Assembly (NCBI GenBank): GCA_965153455.1
Contig: OZ234497.1
Location: 10,106,001 to 10,170,000, forward strand
DNA length: 64,000 nucleotides
Source of the DNA: Sphagnum compactum
Taxonomy: Eukaryota > Bryophyta > Sphagnopsida > Sphagnales
Reading direction: 5' to 3'
The translations under genes and the position numbers were made by a program. The notes beneath the pieces are model-generated. The model did no database searches. It saw only the letters and a program-made list of their open reading frames with translations, and was not told the origin of the DNA. Below, one piece after another: positions 24,913 to 34,839 of this stretch; positions within the stretch are counted from its first letter, which is position 1; each line of letters opens with the position of its first letter.

Positions 24913-26817
24913 TTAAATAAGTAAGTGACACCTAACTAGTTAACTAATTAACTAACTAATAAATTAATAAATTAATTATTGAATAAAATATAGAAAAATC
25001 AATTAATAAAGTTGCTAATTAATTAACAACTAAACTAGAAACTAACTAATTCACTTTATAAACTATCCAATTAACTAATTATTTATAGTAATAATAATCA
25101 ATATCTTATTATTACTGAATTATTTATATTATTATTAAATAGTATTTAACTTATTAGTTAGATAAACAGTAATATTATTTAATTATAATTATATATTAAC
25201 TATAATAATCTATCAACCAATTTAATTAACTAGTAATTGGCTAATATTGAAATATTTAGCTAATTTTTAATAAGTAATAAATCATTATTTCGTAACTAAA
25301 TAAATTAATATAATAAATAAAATATTCAGTATTTAATAATTGTTAACTATTAATTATAAAAATTGAGTACTAGGTTTTTTATATCTAACAATATAATTAG
25401 AACCTAACCTAGGCTAATTATTTTATTATAGTTATTCCCATTATTATTTTCATAGTTAATAATAAATATAAAAGTAAATATTTAATAGTAACAATAACAT
25501 TAATTCAATTATTATTGTAGCTAGTTGGTAGCCAATGTTGACTATTTTATTTTTATTATTCATATTATTGCTTCATTCATTAAATCTCTTTATGAACTAT
25601 TACTGTAAATATGCTATATTTTTAATAAGTATATTTTACCTTCGAAAATAATTTTTGCATTTGTATAATAATTTATTAGATTTCCATTCTAACTAATAGT
25701 AATTATTATAAAATAATAAAATAATAGAACTGAAAATGAAAATTATATATCAATAAATGATTATAGTCATTGACTTATTAATAATTAATAAATATCAACT
25801 ATAAATTTGAAATATAAAAATGTAAAACTATATATTAGTATTTCCTAGTAATTATTATATTAAACTAGTAATATTTCATAATTGATTACTTATAAAATAA
25901 TTACAATAATGTAATTTGTTGCTAGCCTAGGTTAGCTATTTTATTATTACTAATATAATTATTATATGTCACTTGTTAGAACTATTATGATTTATAATAA
26001 TTATTTTTTCATTTTTTTAATAAATAAAAGTTAATTCGTAATAAGTACATTAGTCATTTGAAAAGAATTTATTAATGATTTATTAATATATTAAAATTTT
26101 AATAATTACTTCAGTAATTATAGAATTATTTTTTTTATCATTCTGATATCATCATCATCATCATTATGATCATTATGTAATAAGATATTACTATTTTTAA
26201 GTTTTAGTTAAAGATAATATTGAACTTTACTTTTTTATTACATATAATAAATATAAATATAATATAATATGAATGATAATAATAATAAATGTCATTTGTA
26301 ATAATTTTAAGAATTATAATATAATGGTTTGGATAACTTGTAATATGGGCACAATATATTTAGCAAATATCTTACGTACAATTTTGATATACTCAAAATA
26401 TATACCAATTAATGTAACCATAATATTGAAGCCATTTATGATAATAATGATATTCGAATACACATCTAATATGGTTGTTTGTATACATTCAAAATATACA
26501 TTTATAAATCCTAATACACCCAATTATATTCTTTAGAATTCACAAAATACACCTTTATACACTTATAGGGTTGCAACTAAATTGGCCATATTTGCAATTA
26601 ATGGGACATAATTTGTTCTTCTTGGATGAAAACCAAACTAAATGTTGTTCAGATGGAAGGATGAACACCAAAATAGTTGTAAACTAGTTGCATTGTAGTC
26701 CCAAATATGACAAACACAAAAAATAGTTGCAAAAATGTCCAAATGTAGTTGCAAATAAGTAATAGTTGCATGTAATTACAAAGAGATTGGTTACACTTTG
26801 GCCAATTTCTACTAGTG
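24913..26817. other. Very AT-rich intergenic tract
   Basis: From 24.93 to about 26.56 kb nearly all bases are A or T, made of shuffled 'taattaat/ttattaat' words, with a short atc run near 26,150. Positions 26.56-26.8 kb have 'tagttgcaaa' words. No gene is seen. The 87- and 69-codon frames around 26.3-26.5 kb mirror each other on opposite strands and are chance. Confidence 0.75.
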
Positions 26818-27770
26818 TGGTGGCCAACTATGTATAGATATGTGCACGATTATTGCAAATCTTGTGATGTATGTAAAAAAACAGGGGGATTAACAACTCA
26901 AAGTCTTGCAAAATTGGTCAGAAGTCTTCTAGAGGAACCATTTATGAAATGGGGTCATGATTTTGTGGGGCCAATTAAGCCAACATGAAGATATACAAGG
27001 AAAATATATATTTTTGTTGCGAATTTTTGTATGAATGCATATTGACTAGGTTTGAATGTCCTTTGATTATAGTCACAGATCAAGGAATTCATTTCATTAA
27101 TGATGCCATCAAATGTTTGACAGATCATTTTTTGTTGAAACATGTGAGTTCGACAACTCATTACCCTTAAGGGAATGGATATGCTAAGTTTACTAACAAG
27201 GTATTTGGGATAGTGTTGACCAAGTTAATCAGTGAAAATAGAACAAATTGGGATGAACATCTGTCTACAGTGTTATTTTCATACAAAACTGCATACAAAA
27301 TAGCAACAGGGGGTACACCATATCCATTAGTGTATGGATTACATCCATTGATGCCCAAAGAGTACATAGTTCAAGTTGTTGGTCGAAATGAAAAAAATAG
27401 TATTTTAATGAAAGTTTTAACTAGTAGAATTACAGAGTAGGAAGTTTAAAATGCAAGTTGCAAAAACTATAAGAATTCAATAGTGGAATAGAACATTATG
27501 GAGTCAACAAAAGAATCCAGAAAAATAGTTTAGTTTTGGTGATTATGTTCTATGGTTTCCAAAGGGTAATAAGTCACACCTAGGGAAGTTTACTAGGAAA
27601 TGTCTTGGACCCTACAAAATACAATATATGTTGCCAAATAACATTGTGTTATTGGTGACCATCGAGAAGTTTGAAACTAACCCTATGTTGGTCAATGTCA
27701 ATAAGCTTAAACCTTATAAGTACATGGAATCTGAAGTTCAAAAACAAGAACAACAAATACTAGTATATTA
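26818..27770 (+). pseudogene. Ty3/gypsy integrase remnant (dead element, host of the nested insertion)
   Basis: The remnant starts abruptly in the integrase zinc-binding region (WWPTMYRYVHDYCKSCDVCK). It passes through KWGHDFVGPIKP, which carries the first catalytic Asp, then after an internal deletion through ECPLIIVTDQGIHFIND (second Asp) and HVSSTTHYP-stop-GNGYA, where the catalytic Glu region is decayed. It goes on to ENRTNWDEHLSTVLFSYKTA and YGLHPLMPKEY, and ends with a C-terminal GDYVLWFPKGNKS...LGPYKI block. There is no chromodomain, so it is the non-chromovirus plant type (Athila/Tat-like in form). The upstream reverse transcriptase is missing. Several stops and frameshifts interrupt it. 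Confidence 0.85.
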
Positions 27771-30287
27771 AGAATAAAGTGCAAATGGAGTTCAAACCGA
27801 GAATTCCGATACGGAGGAGGATCATGAAGATTGTGAAACATAGAATTCACAAATGAAGAATGTTGAAGATGAAGAATAGATCCAAGATCTTGCGATGAAC
27901 ACAATGTTGATTTTCAATCTACAAATAAGTAATAAATCTGTAAATAATAATTATAGAAGTGAAGGATTTGGGATCCAGAGATCTAAAGATGATATGTCAG
28001 GAGTATCGGCTGAATTAGTAGTAGTATTCGTCCAGTCCTTAGGCATATTTGCGCAATTGATAGATGTGTTGCCATAGTTAACAGAAAAATTAGTATAGTT
28101 AGCAGATGTGTTGTCTTAGTCAACAAATGAATTGACACAGTCAGCAGAAGCTGTACATGGCGAACAAGGTGGAGTCAATATAGCTAATGAAGGGAAATTA
28201 AAGATGTGGAGTAATTGGAAGATGAAATATGTGCCGTCCATTCATAATGATGACATGAAGTGCTTCCACGTGAAAATACAACAAATAGATAAACTTGTAG
28301 TGATGGGCCATATTAATTTCATAGATCATGCGTTAATTAAAAGATTCTGGGTAGGTAAAAAAATGAATGCAACGGGCAAGATGTTCAAGGATTAAAAAAA
28401 AAAGGTAACCGCCAAAAGCAATTTGCGTTTATTGTTGGAAGTTATACACATTTTCAAAGTTTTGGAGTTCATAACAACATGAATGTAGAGAATGCCATTG
28501 AAAAATTACAGATAATAGCAAGGGAAAAGGAAGCATCGAGGAATGAACAGAGACAAAGACATGAGAAGGAAACGAAATTGCTGAGAAGAATAGAACTAGC
28601 AGAGGAATTGAGAAAAGCAGAAAGAAAAGGTGTGTTGAATATATAATCGTTAGCTATAAAGTCACTGCCACATTCATCATCATCTTTGGAATGTGTAGAA
28701 GGGAAGGCGTATAAGGAGAAGATATAGTTTGCATAAACGATAATTTAATATAGTTGTTTATAAGTTAAGATAGATACAACTAAAACATTTGTAGTTGAGT
28801 TTTTGCGTAGAAACAAATCCTATTGATGTGCAGAATAACAGACAGGACCAAGAGCTACATAAGTAGATCTGATGTTCATTGAAGAATTGGAGGAAGATGA
28901 AGTTGTGGAGCAACATTTTGTGCAGGCGCAAATGGTGTAGAAGGATGCAAGGGAAGAGAACGTTGTTGCAGTGAAACAACAACTATCCCTAGAAGTGTAG
29001 GTGGAAATACAACAAGACACAAAGGTGCAAGTGATGGCGAAAACATAGTGAAGGGCGATGGAGATGGAGTAGTGAGAATCGGAAGCTGTAGCAAGGAGAA
29101 GACGCGCAATATTGGACAAAGCTACAATTTTGGAAAAAGGTATTAAAATTCCAGACGTTGAGCAATTCATGTGGACACAAACAAAACTAAATTATGACAA
29201 ACATGTTGAACGAATGGATAATTGGAAGGATATTGCTAAGGAAGAACATTGGGCAGGGGTAGTTGCAGTGTTTCTAATGGGTTGGGAAGCACCGGAGCTT
29301 GTTGTTATGTTGGAATCTCTGAATACATTTGTGATCAAGGGCACAAATATTACTTTGGGCATAAGGAAAAGCTATATGTCATTAGTAAACAACTAATTGT
29401 AGATGTCTTTGGACTATGTGTAGAAAGGTATATAGAAGACACAAAAGGGCAGGTCAGTAAGACACTAGAAGTTTAGGCATTACAAGGTTGTAGACTTGCA
29501 CTTGCACATTCATTTGCAGATCAATGGAATATAAAGAATCTAGGCCTACTGTATTTTATCAAATATCCTGCCATAATATCTATCATCTATTAGAGGGAGA
29601 AGGTCCAAAATTTTAGCAACAAGAATGCCATAACATTGATGAAGGCAAAAAAAGGGCAAAAGGTAAATTGGGCACATATTATATTCAATAGTTGGTGTAA
29701 TGAGTTAGATAAGTAGTATAAGTATGTCAGGGAGAATAAAGGGGATAAGAAGGATACCTGTCAATCTACATTGGTATTGGCCAAGATCTTTCAGTATCTC
29801 TTTGTGCATCAACAGGAGAATCCACAAAAACCACCAACCAAGGTTAAAAGAACTAAGGAGGAGATGGAGACAACACTAGAAAACAAAAAGAAAGTTGTAG
29901 TAGACTCTCCGAGAAGTGCTCTTAAAAGGAAGAACAAAGTTGAGGAAGGAGGAACCTCAAGTTTAGGAGTGAAGAAGGAACATGAAAGCATAGATCCGAA
30001 GGCACAAAAAATGATGAAGGGCAGAGTGGAACTATTTGTGGTAAGGGTAGTGCCAATAGTAGCACAGGTAGCCAAACAAATTATAGAGATACCACAGATG
30101 CCAATTCCATAGGAGACATAACTAAGGGAGCAGAGGCCCAAGGTACGACATATGGCATCTTCACAAGAGAGAGAAAAAAAAAAAGCAAAGCTAGGAAGTT
30201 AAGAGGGAACATGACACAAGGTTTTCAACGGGTGAAGAGAATCCGCACTTGGATGCAAATGTATATGAACATTGGATGGAGACCATT
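27771..30287 (+). pseudogene. 3' accessory coding region of the dead gypsy element, part 1
   Basis: Downstream of the integrase, fragments of charged open frame follow each other with shifts. At 28132-28395 (VPSIHNDDMKCFHVKI); 28480-28640 (Glu/Lys/Arg-rich, coiled-coil-like, EKEASRNEQRQRHEKETKLL); 29112-29396 joined by a shift at about 29320 to 29476 (KHVERMDNWKDIAKEEHW; KEKLYVISKQLIVDVFG); then 29771-30112 (Lys/Glu-rich). Plant Tat/Athila-type elements often carry extra ORFs in this position. The function is not known to me. The chromovirus interrupts this region at 30,288. Confidence 0.6.
30283..30287. other. Target-site duplication CCATT (left copy)
   Basis: The five bases just before the 5' LTR are CCATT. 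The same five bases follow the 3' LTR at 36517-36521. A 5-bp duplication is typical of Ty3/gypsy integration and fixes both ends of the element. Confidence 0.95.
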
Positions 30288-30427
30288 TGTCATGGCCTAG
30301 GATATTTTGGGATACTTTTGGCAATGTCATGTCCTAGGATATTTTGGGATACTTTTGGCAATATCATGGCCTAGGATATTTTGGGATACTTTTGGCAATA
30401 TCATGGCCTAGGATATTTTGGGACTAG
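30288..30427 (+). repeat. 37-bp tandem repeats in U3 of the 5' LTR
   Basis: Three full copies and one 29-bp copy of a unit with core 'cctaggatattttgggatac', differing only at the first bases (tgtcatgg, tgtcatgt, tatcatgg, tatcatgg). The same array is in the 3' LTR (36250-36389). Iterated U3 units just upstream of a TATA box are typical of transcription-factor-binding enhancers. That role is inferred. Confidence 0.9.
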
Positions 30428-30440
30428 TATGGCTCAGGGT

Positions 30441-30449
30441 TATAAAAGG
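30441..30449 (+). promoter_or_regulatory. TATA box of the LTR promoter
   Basis: TATAAAAGG, a near-consensus plant TATA box, 33 bases upstream of the AGCAGATCAA that is complementary to the priming site. It also occurs at 36403-36411 in the 3' LTR. Confidence 0.8.
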
Positions 30450-30556
30450 AGATAGTCTGGGGAACAACCTTTTAGCAGATCAACACCAGTTGATGGATCA
30501 ATAAAGCTTATTTTGTCTTGTAATCCTCCACTTGTTTGTAGTCGGTCCATAACAGT

Positions 30557-30566
30557 TTGATCTGCT
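30557..30566 (+). promoter_or_regulatory. Putative self-primer binding site
   Basis: TTGATCTGCT begins two bases inside the LTR boundary, where reverse transcription of minus-strand DNA should start. It is a perfect reverse complement of AGCAGATCAA at 30474-30483, which sits about 30 bases after the TATA box, i.e. at the expected RNA 5' end. No TGG-starting tRNA-complementary site is present here. Tf1 of fission yeast and its relatives prime with the 5' end of their own mRNA folded onto such a site. The same mechanism is inferred here. Confidence 0.7.
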
Positions 30567-30697
30567 CCTTCTTCTTGTTTGTTTGTTTTGTTGTTTCAGT
30601 AAGTAGCTAGAGGTATATTGGAGTGAAACTTGGAAAGGTTATAGAAGACTATAGGACGCTTCTACTCTCAAAGTTTCAAAAGAAAAGGATATGTTTT

Positions 30698-31508
30698 GAG
30701 AGAGATCCAAGCATCTGAAGTTTCAAGTGCAGATCTGGTTTTTTGGTCATATCTCTTTTGTGTAAGCTTTTTTGGGTCTGTAACTTTGTGATCTTATAGA
30801 TCATATAAGAATATATGTGTGAGAGAAATTTCATGTCATTTGGACTTGTATTGAGAGAGATCCAAGTATCTGAAGTTTCAAGTGCAGATCTGGTTTTTTG
30901 GTCATATCTCCTTTGTGTAAGCTTTTTTGGGTCTATAACTTTGTGATCTTATAGATCATATAGGAATATATGTGTGAGAGAAATTTCATGTCATTTGGAC
31001 TTGTATTGAGAGAGATCCAAGCATCTGAAGTTTCAAGTGCAGATCTGGTTTTTTGGTCATATCTCCTTTGTGTAAGCTTTTTTGGGTCTGTAACTTTGTG
31101 ATCTTATAGATCATATAGGAATATATGTGTGAGAGAAATTTCATGTCATTTGGACTTGTATTGAGAGAGATCCAAGCATCTGAAGTTTCAAGTGCAGATC
31201 TGGTTTTTTGGTCATATCTCCTTTGTTTAAGTTTTTTTTTGGTCTGTAATTTTGTGATCTTATAGATCATATAGGAATATATGTGTGAGAGAAATTTCAT
31301 GTCATTTGGACTTGTATTGAGAGAGATCCAAGCATCTGAAGTTTCAAGTGCAGATCTGGTTTTTTGGTCATATCTCCTTTGTTTAAGTTTTTTTTCGGTC
31401 TGTAACTTTGTGATCTTATAGATCATATAGGAATATATGTGTGAGAGAAATTTCATGTCATTTGGACTTGTATTGAGAGAGATCCAAGCATCTGAAGTTT
31501 CAAGTTTG
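30698..31508 (+). repeat. 155-bp tandem repeats in the retrotransposon leader
   Basis: Five full copies and a partial sixth start at 30698, 30853, 31008, 31163, 31319 and 31475 (spacing 155-156). Each begins 'gagagagatccaagcatctg', and copies are nearly identical. They lie wholly between the priming site and gag. A minus-strand open frame of 156 codons runs through three copies only because of the repetition. A role in packaging or translation of the long leader is possible but unproven. Confidence 0.95.
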
Positions 31509-31543
31509 AAGATTGAAAGCGCAAAAGTGTGAGAACTACCACC

Positions 31544-32485
31544 ATGGACAACTCAGAATCCAACATCGATCTCACTCAAATCCTCGCCGCCCTTCAACAC
31601 CTTCAACAAGAAAATGCCGTGCTTAGAGACTCGGTGACCTGCCTACAGAATCAACCACCACCTCCTGCCCGAGTACTTCTTGTTCTTGCAATGGCCGCCC
31701 AAGAACCCAAGATTAGTCTGCCAGAAAAGTTTGATGGAACGCGCCTCAAATTTCGAGGCTTTGTCAGCCAGGTACGCCTGATCATGCAACTACACCCCCG
31801 TCGTTATTTTGATGACACCACTCGTGTAGGATTCGTTGGAACCCTACTCACTGGGACAGCTGCAGCATGGTTTGCTCCCATCCTGGAAACATCATCCCCT
31901 CTTCTACAAGATTTCAACGCCTTTATGGCGGAATTTGAAACAGTATTTGGGGACAGTGATAAGGCCAGGACTTCAGCCAACAAGCTGCGTCGCCTCCAGC
32001 AAGGGACACGTTCGGCCATCGTCTACGCTTCAGAATTCAGGCAGCTTGCCTGTGACGTCAATTGGGGAGAAGCTGCCTTGATTGATCAGTTTCGCTGTGG
32101 GCTTCGTGATGATGTTCAAGATCTTTTGTTGACACTCGTAGACCCTTCTTCCTTCAGTGAAGCCATCACCCAGGCAATTCGGTGCGATAATCGTCTATTC
32201 GAACGTCGCCAGGAAAAGAAAGTCACCTCCAACGCCCAGCTTTGGAACAGTCGGCCTATTACGCTCCCCTTAGTTCCCCAAACAACACCAGTTGCCCGAC
32301 CTGCCTCTTTTGGACCTGCTCCGATGCAGATCGACACAGCTAAGTTTGAATCTTTGACAGAAGCCGAGAAACTTCGCCAAAGGACAAACAATCTATGTCT
32401 TTATTGTGGCAACCCAGGGCATATAGCTCGTCAATGCCCTCAAAAGCTTGTCAAACTTCAGGTACAAGCTGTGGAAACTCCCTAG
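31544..32485 (+). CDS. gag: Gag polyprotein of the chromovirus
   Basis: The structural protein that forms the cytoplasmic virus-like particle and binds the element's RNA. I start it at the ATG at 31544 ('accaccATGg', a good initiation context) and not at the in-frame ATG 15 bases upstream. That gives 313 residues. An N-terminal coiled-coil-like stretch (LAALQHLQQENAVLRDSV) precedes the capsid region, which has LPEKFDG, FVGTLLTGTAAAWF, FMAEFETVFGD and RLRQLQQGT-like blocks (here RRLQQGTRSAIVYASEFR). A CCHC zinc knuckle, CLYCGNPGHIARQC, is near the C-terminus. These blocks look like the Gag of sushi/Tf1-type elements. The frame ends at TAG 32483-32485, overlapping pol, which lies in the -1 frame. 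I see no canonical slippery heptamer in the overlap. Confidence 0.9.
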   Translation: MDNSESNIDLTQILAALQHLQQENAVLRDSVTCLQNQPPPPARVLLVLAMAAQEPKISLPEKFDGTRLKFRGFVSQVRLIMQLHPRRYFDDTTRVGFVGTLLTGTAAAWFAPILETSSPLLQDFNAFMAEFETVFGDSDKARTSANKLRRLQQGTRSAIVYASEFRQLACDVNWGEAALIDQFRCGLRDDVQDLLLTLVDPSSFSEAITQAIRCDNRLFERRQEKKVTSNAQLWNSRPITLPLVPQTTPVARPASFGPAPMQIDTAKFESLTEAEKLRQRTNNLCLYCGNPGHIARQCPQKLVKLQVQAVETP

Positions 32486-34839
32486 GAGTTGGAAAACAAG
32501 AACATCCAGTCACAGTAGGAGCCGTGCGACTGGATCTCACCCAACACCACCTTTGCAAAGGCTCCTGTTCCGCTGTTGGTCCCAGTCCCAGTTTCAATCA
32601 GTATGTGGACATCATTCGTATTCCAGAAGACATACCACAAGTGTCAGCTTTGGTGGACTCCGGCGCCACCTCTTCTTTCATCGACCAAACATTTGTCGTC
32701 CAACACAACATCCCTGTGGTCAAGAAATCAACCCCTATTCCGGTAGAGGTTATTGATGGGAGAACCATAGCTTCTGGTGCAATCACACACGAGACAACCC
32801 CTCTAGAACTCTGTATCGGCAAGCACACGGAGAAGATTGTTCTCAACATCATTTCCACCCCTCACCATCCCATCATCCTTGGTCTGCCTTGGCTAGAAGA
32901 ACACAACCCTATCATTGATTGGCGATCTAGAACCCTCACCTTCAGCGCACAACGATGCACCTCTCAAGAACCCCACGCTCAGAAAAACACTTTGTCCAGT
33001 CCTGCCAAGAACCCTGTGGTCGAGAACCCAAAGAGGGTCGGAACCAATTCCAGTTTTATCAAGTCTGTTATGTCAAATCCTGCAGTCAAGAACTCCGGAT
33101 TGGTCAGAACGAAACCTTGTCCTGTCAAAAACCTTGTCAAGAATTCTACCCAGAAAACCAACCCTGTCCAGATCTTCGTTGATAGAGCTGTCCCTTTCTA
33201 TCGGGCTGCTAAGAATCTTCAAGTCTTCGCCATCCATGTCAACCCAGCCAACACCACAAACCCCCAATCGGAACCAACACTTGTCAAACTTCCCAAGAAG
33301 TACAAGGACTTTGTTGATGTTTTTGAAAAGATTAATGCTGATCAGCTCCCCGCCCATAGTCCATATGACTGCCCAATTGATCTAGAAGAAGGACACTCAC
33401 CACCCTTTGGTCCTATCTATGGCCTATCGGAACCGGAACTCCAAGCACTGCGTGATTACCTTACTGAAAATCTTGCCAAGGGGTTCATTCAGCATTCCAA
33501 GTCTCCAGCCGGCGCCCTAATTTTGTTTGTCAAGAAGAAGGATGGCTCTTTTCGACTTTGTGTGGATTATCGTGGACTCAACAAGATAACCAAAAAGAAT
33601 CGATATCCTTTGCCCTTGATTTCAGGTCTCCTAGATCGACTACGTACCGGGAAGATCTTCACCAAGCTTGACCTCCGTGGCGCCTACAACTTACTCAGGA
33701 TTCGCCCTGGTGATGAATGGAAGACAGCTTTCCGCACACGCTATGGCCACTTCGAATACACGGTCATGCCCTTCGGCCTCACCAATGCACCCGCAGTCTT
33801 TCAGCATCTGATGAATGATATCTTCCGGGATTACATGGACGAATTTGTCGTGGTCTATTTGGATGACATTTTAATCTTTTCCAAGGACCAGGAAACCCAC
33901 GACAAACATGTACGATTGGTGCTTGCGACGCTGCGGGAGCATGGCTTATACGCCAAGTTGGAAAAATGTGAATTCGACAAATCTTCAGTGGCGTTCCTCG
34001 GCTACGTGATCTCTCCAGATGGCATTTTCATGGACAAGTCAAAGGTCGAGACCATCCAGTGTTGGGCTACTCCATCCTCGGTCAAGGACGTTCAACACTT
34101 CCTAGGGTTTGCCAACTTCTATCGTCGGTTTATCAAAGGCTACTCCAAGATCACAACACCGTTAATAACCCTGACTTGCAAAGACAAGCCCTTCTCGTGG
34201 AATCCAACGGCCCAGGCTGCTTTTGATACTCTCAAGATGGCATTCACCTCTGCACCCATCCTAATACATCCCGATCCTGCCAAGCCATTCATTGTGGAAA
34301 CGGACGCTTCAGATTTTGCCTTGGGAGCTATTCTATCTCAATTTGGAATAGATGGGTTGCTGCATCCAGTTGCTTTCTATTCACGGAAGTTAACCAGTGC
34401 CGAAATCAACTACCAGGTCTACGATAAGGAACTTCTGGCAATCATCACGGCATTCGAGCAGTGGAGACGGTATCTTGCCGGAGCTCAACATCGAGTCCAA
34501 GTTCTGACAGATCACAAGAATCTCCTTTATTTCACAACTACTCAGACCTTAAATCGTCGCCAGGCACGCTGGTCTATCTTCCTAGTTGATTTCGACTTTG
34601 AGATTCAGTATCAACCCGGCACCCAGCAAGGGAAAGCTGACGCGCTATCTCGTCGTTCAGAATATGAACTTCGAGCGGGGGATGAGGCCTACGGCCAACA
34701 GAACCAGACTTTACTCAACCCCAAGCAATTTCGAGTTGCAGCAACAATCAGCACCCTCCCAGACTCATACCTTGTCAGGGACATCAAGATAGCAACTGAG
34801 GAAGACACCTGGGCTACCAACATCAAGAAGGAACTCTAG
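32395..34839 (+). CDS. pol: Pol, first part: protease, reverse transcriptase, RNase H
   Basis: Makes the element's DNA copy. It is read in the -1 frame relative to gag and overlaps it by 91 bases. The ATG at 32395 is probably not used as a start, and frameshifting from gag is the likelier route. The aspartic protease has VDSGATSSF with the catalytic Asp codon at 32656. Reverse transcriptase has LCVDYRGLNKITKKN, KLDLRGAYN, FGLTNAPAVFQ and the YLDD active site at 33856-33867. RNase H has ETDASDFALGA, the YDKELLAII Glu block and LTDHKNL. All key residues are present. The frame stops at TAG 34837-34839. The same frame continues open beyond it, so the stop is a single point lesion or a readthrough codon. 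Confidence 0.92.
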   Translation: MSLLWQPRAYSSSMPSKACQTSGTSCGNSLGVGKQEHPVTVGAVRLDLTQHHLCKGSCSAVGPSPSFNQYVDIIRIPEDIPQVSALVDSGATSSFIDQTFVVQHNIPVVKKSTPIPVEVIDGRTIASGAITHETTPLELCIGKHTEKIVLNIISTPHHPIILGLPWLEEHNPIIDWRSRTLTFSAQRCTSQEPHAQKNTLSSPAKNPVVENPKRVGTNSSFIKSVMSNPAVKNSGLVRTKPCPVKNLVKNSTQKTNPVQIFVDRAVPFYRAAKNLQVFAIHVNPANTTNPQSEPTLVKLPKKYKDFVDVFEKINADQLPAHSPYDCPIDLEEGHSPPFGPIYGLSEPELQALRDYLTENLAKGFIQHSKSPAGALILFVKKKDGSFRLCVDYRGLNKITKKNRYPLPLISGLLDRLRTGKIFTKLDLRGAYNLLRIRPGDEWKTAFRTRYGHFEYTVMPFGLTNAPAVFQHLMNDIFRDYMDEFVVVYLDDILIFSKDQETHDKHVRLVLATLREHGLYAKLEKCEFDKSSVAFLGYVISPDGIFMDKSKVETIQCWATPSSVKDVQHFLGFANFYRRFIKGYSKITTPLITLTCKDKPFSWNPTAQAAFDTLKMAFTSAPILIHPDPAKPFIVETDASDFALGAILSQFGIDGLLHPVAFYSRKLTSAEINYQVYDKELLAIITAFEQWRRYLAGAQHRVQVLTDHKNLLYFTTTQTLNRRQARWSIFLVDFDFEIQYQPGTQQGKADALSRRSEYELRAGDEAYGQQNQTLLNPKQFRVAATISTLPDSYLVRDIKIATEEDTWATNIKKEL

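Larger units (their letters stand above)
30288..30554 (+). repeat. 5' long terminal repeat
   Basis: 267 bp, TGTCATGG...CATAACA. U3 carries 3.8 tandem copies of a 37-bp unit (next features), then TATAAAAGG at 30441-30449. The predicted transcript start is near 30474, and an AATAAA poly(A) signal lies at 30500-30505. It matches the 3' LTR except at about 30471 and 30510. Confidence 0.95.

Noticed and set aside
30555-30580. Conventional tRNA-Met primer binding site
   Set aside because: No TGGTATCAGAGC-like sequence occurs at or near the LTR boundary.
30986-31456. 156-codon minus-strand frame with three identical internal repeats
   Set aside because: It runs antisense through the retrotransposon leader repeats, so its repetition is that of the DNA and not of a protein.
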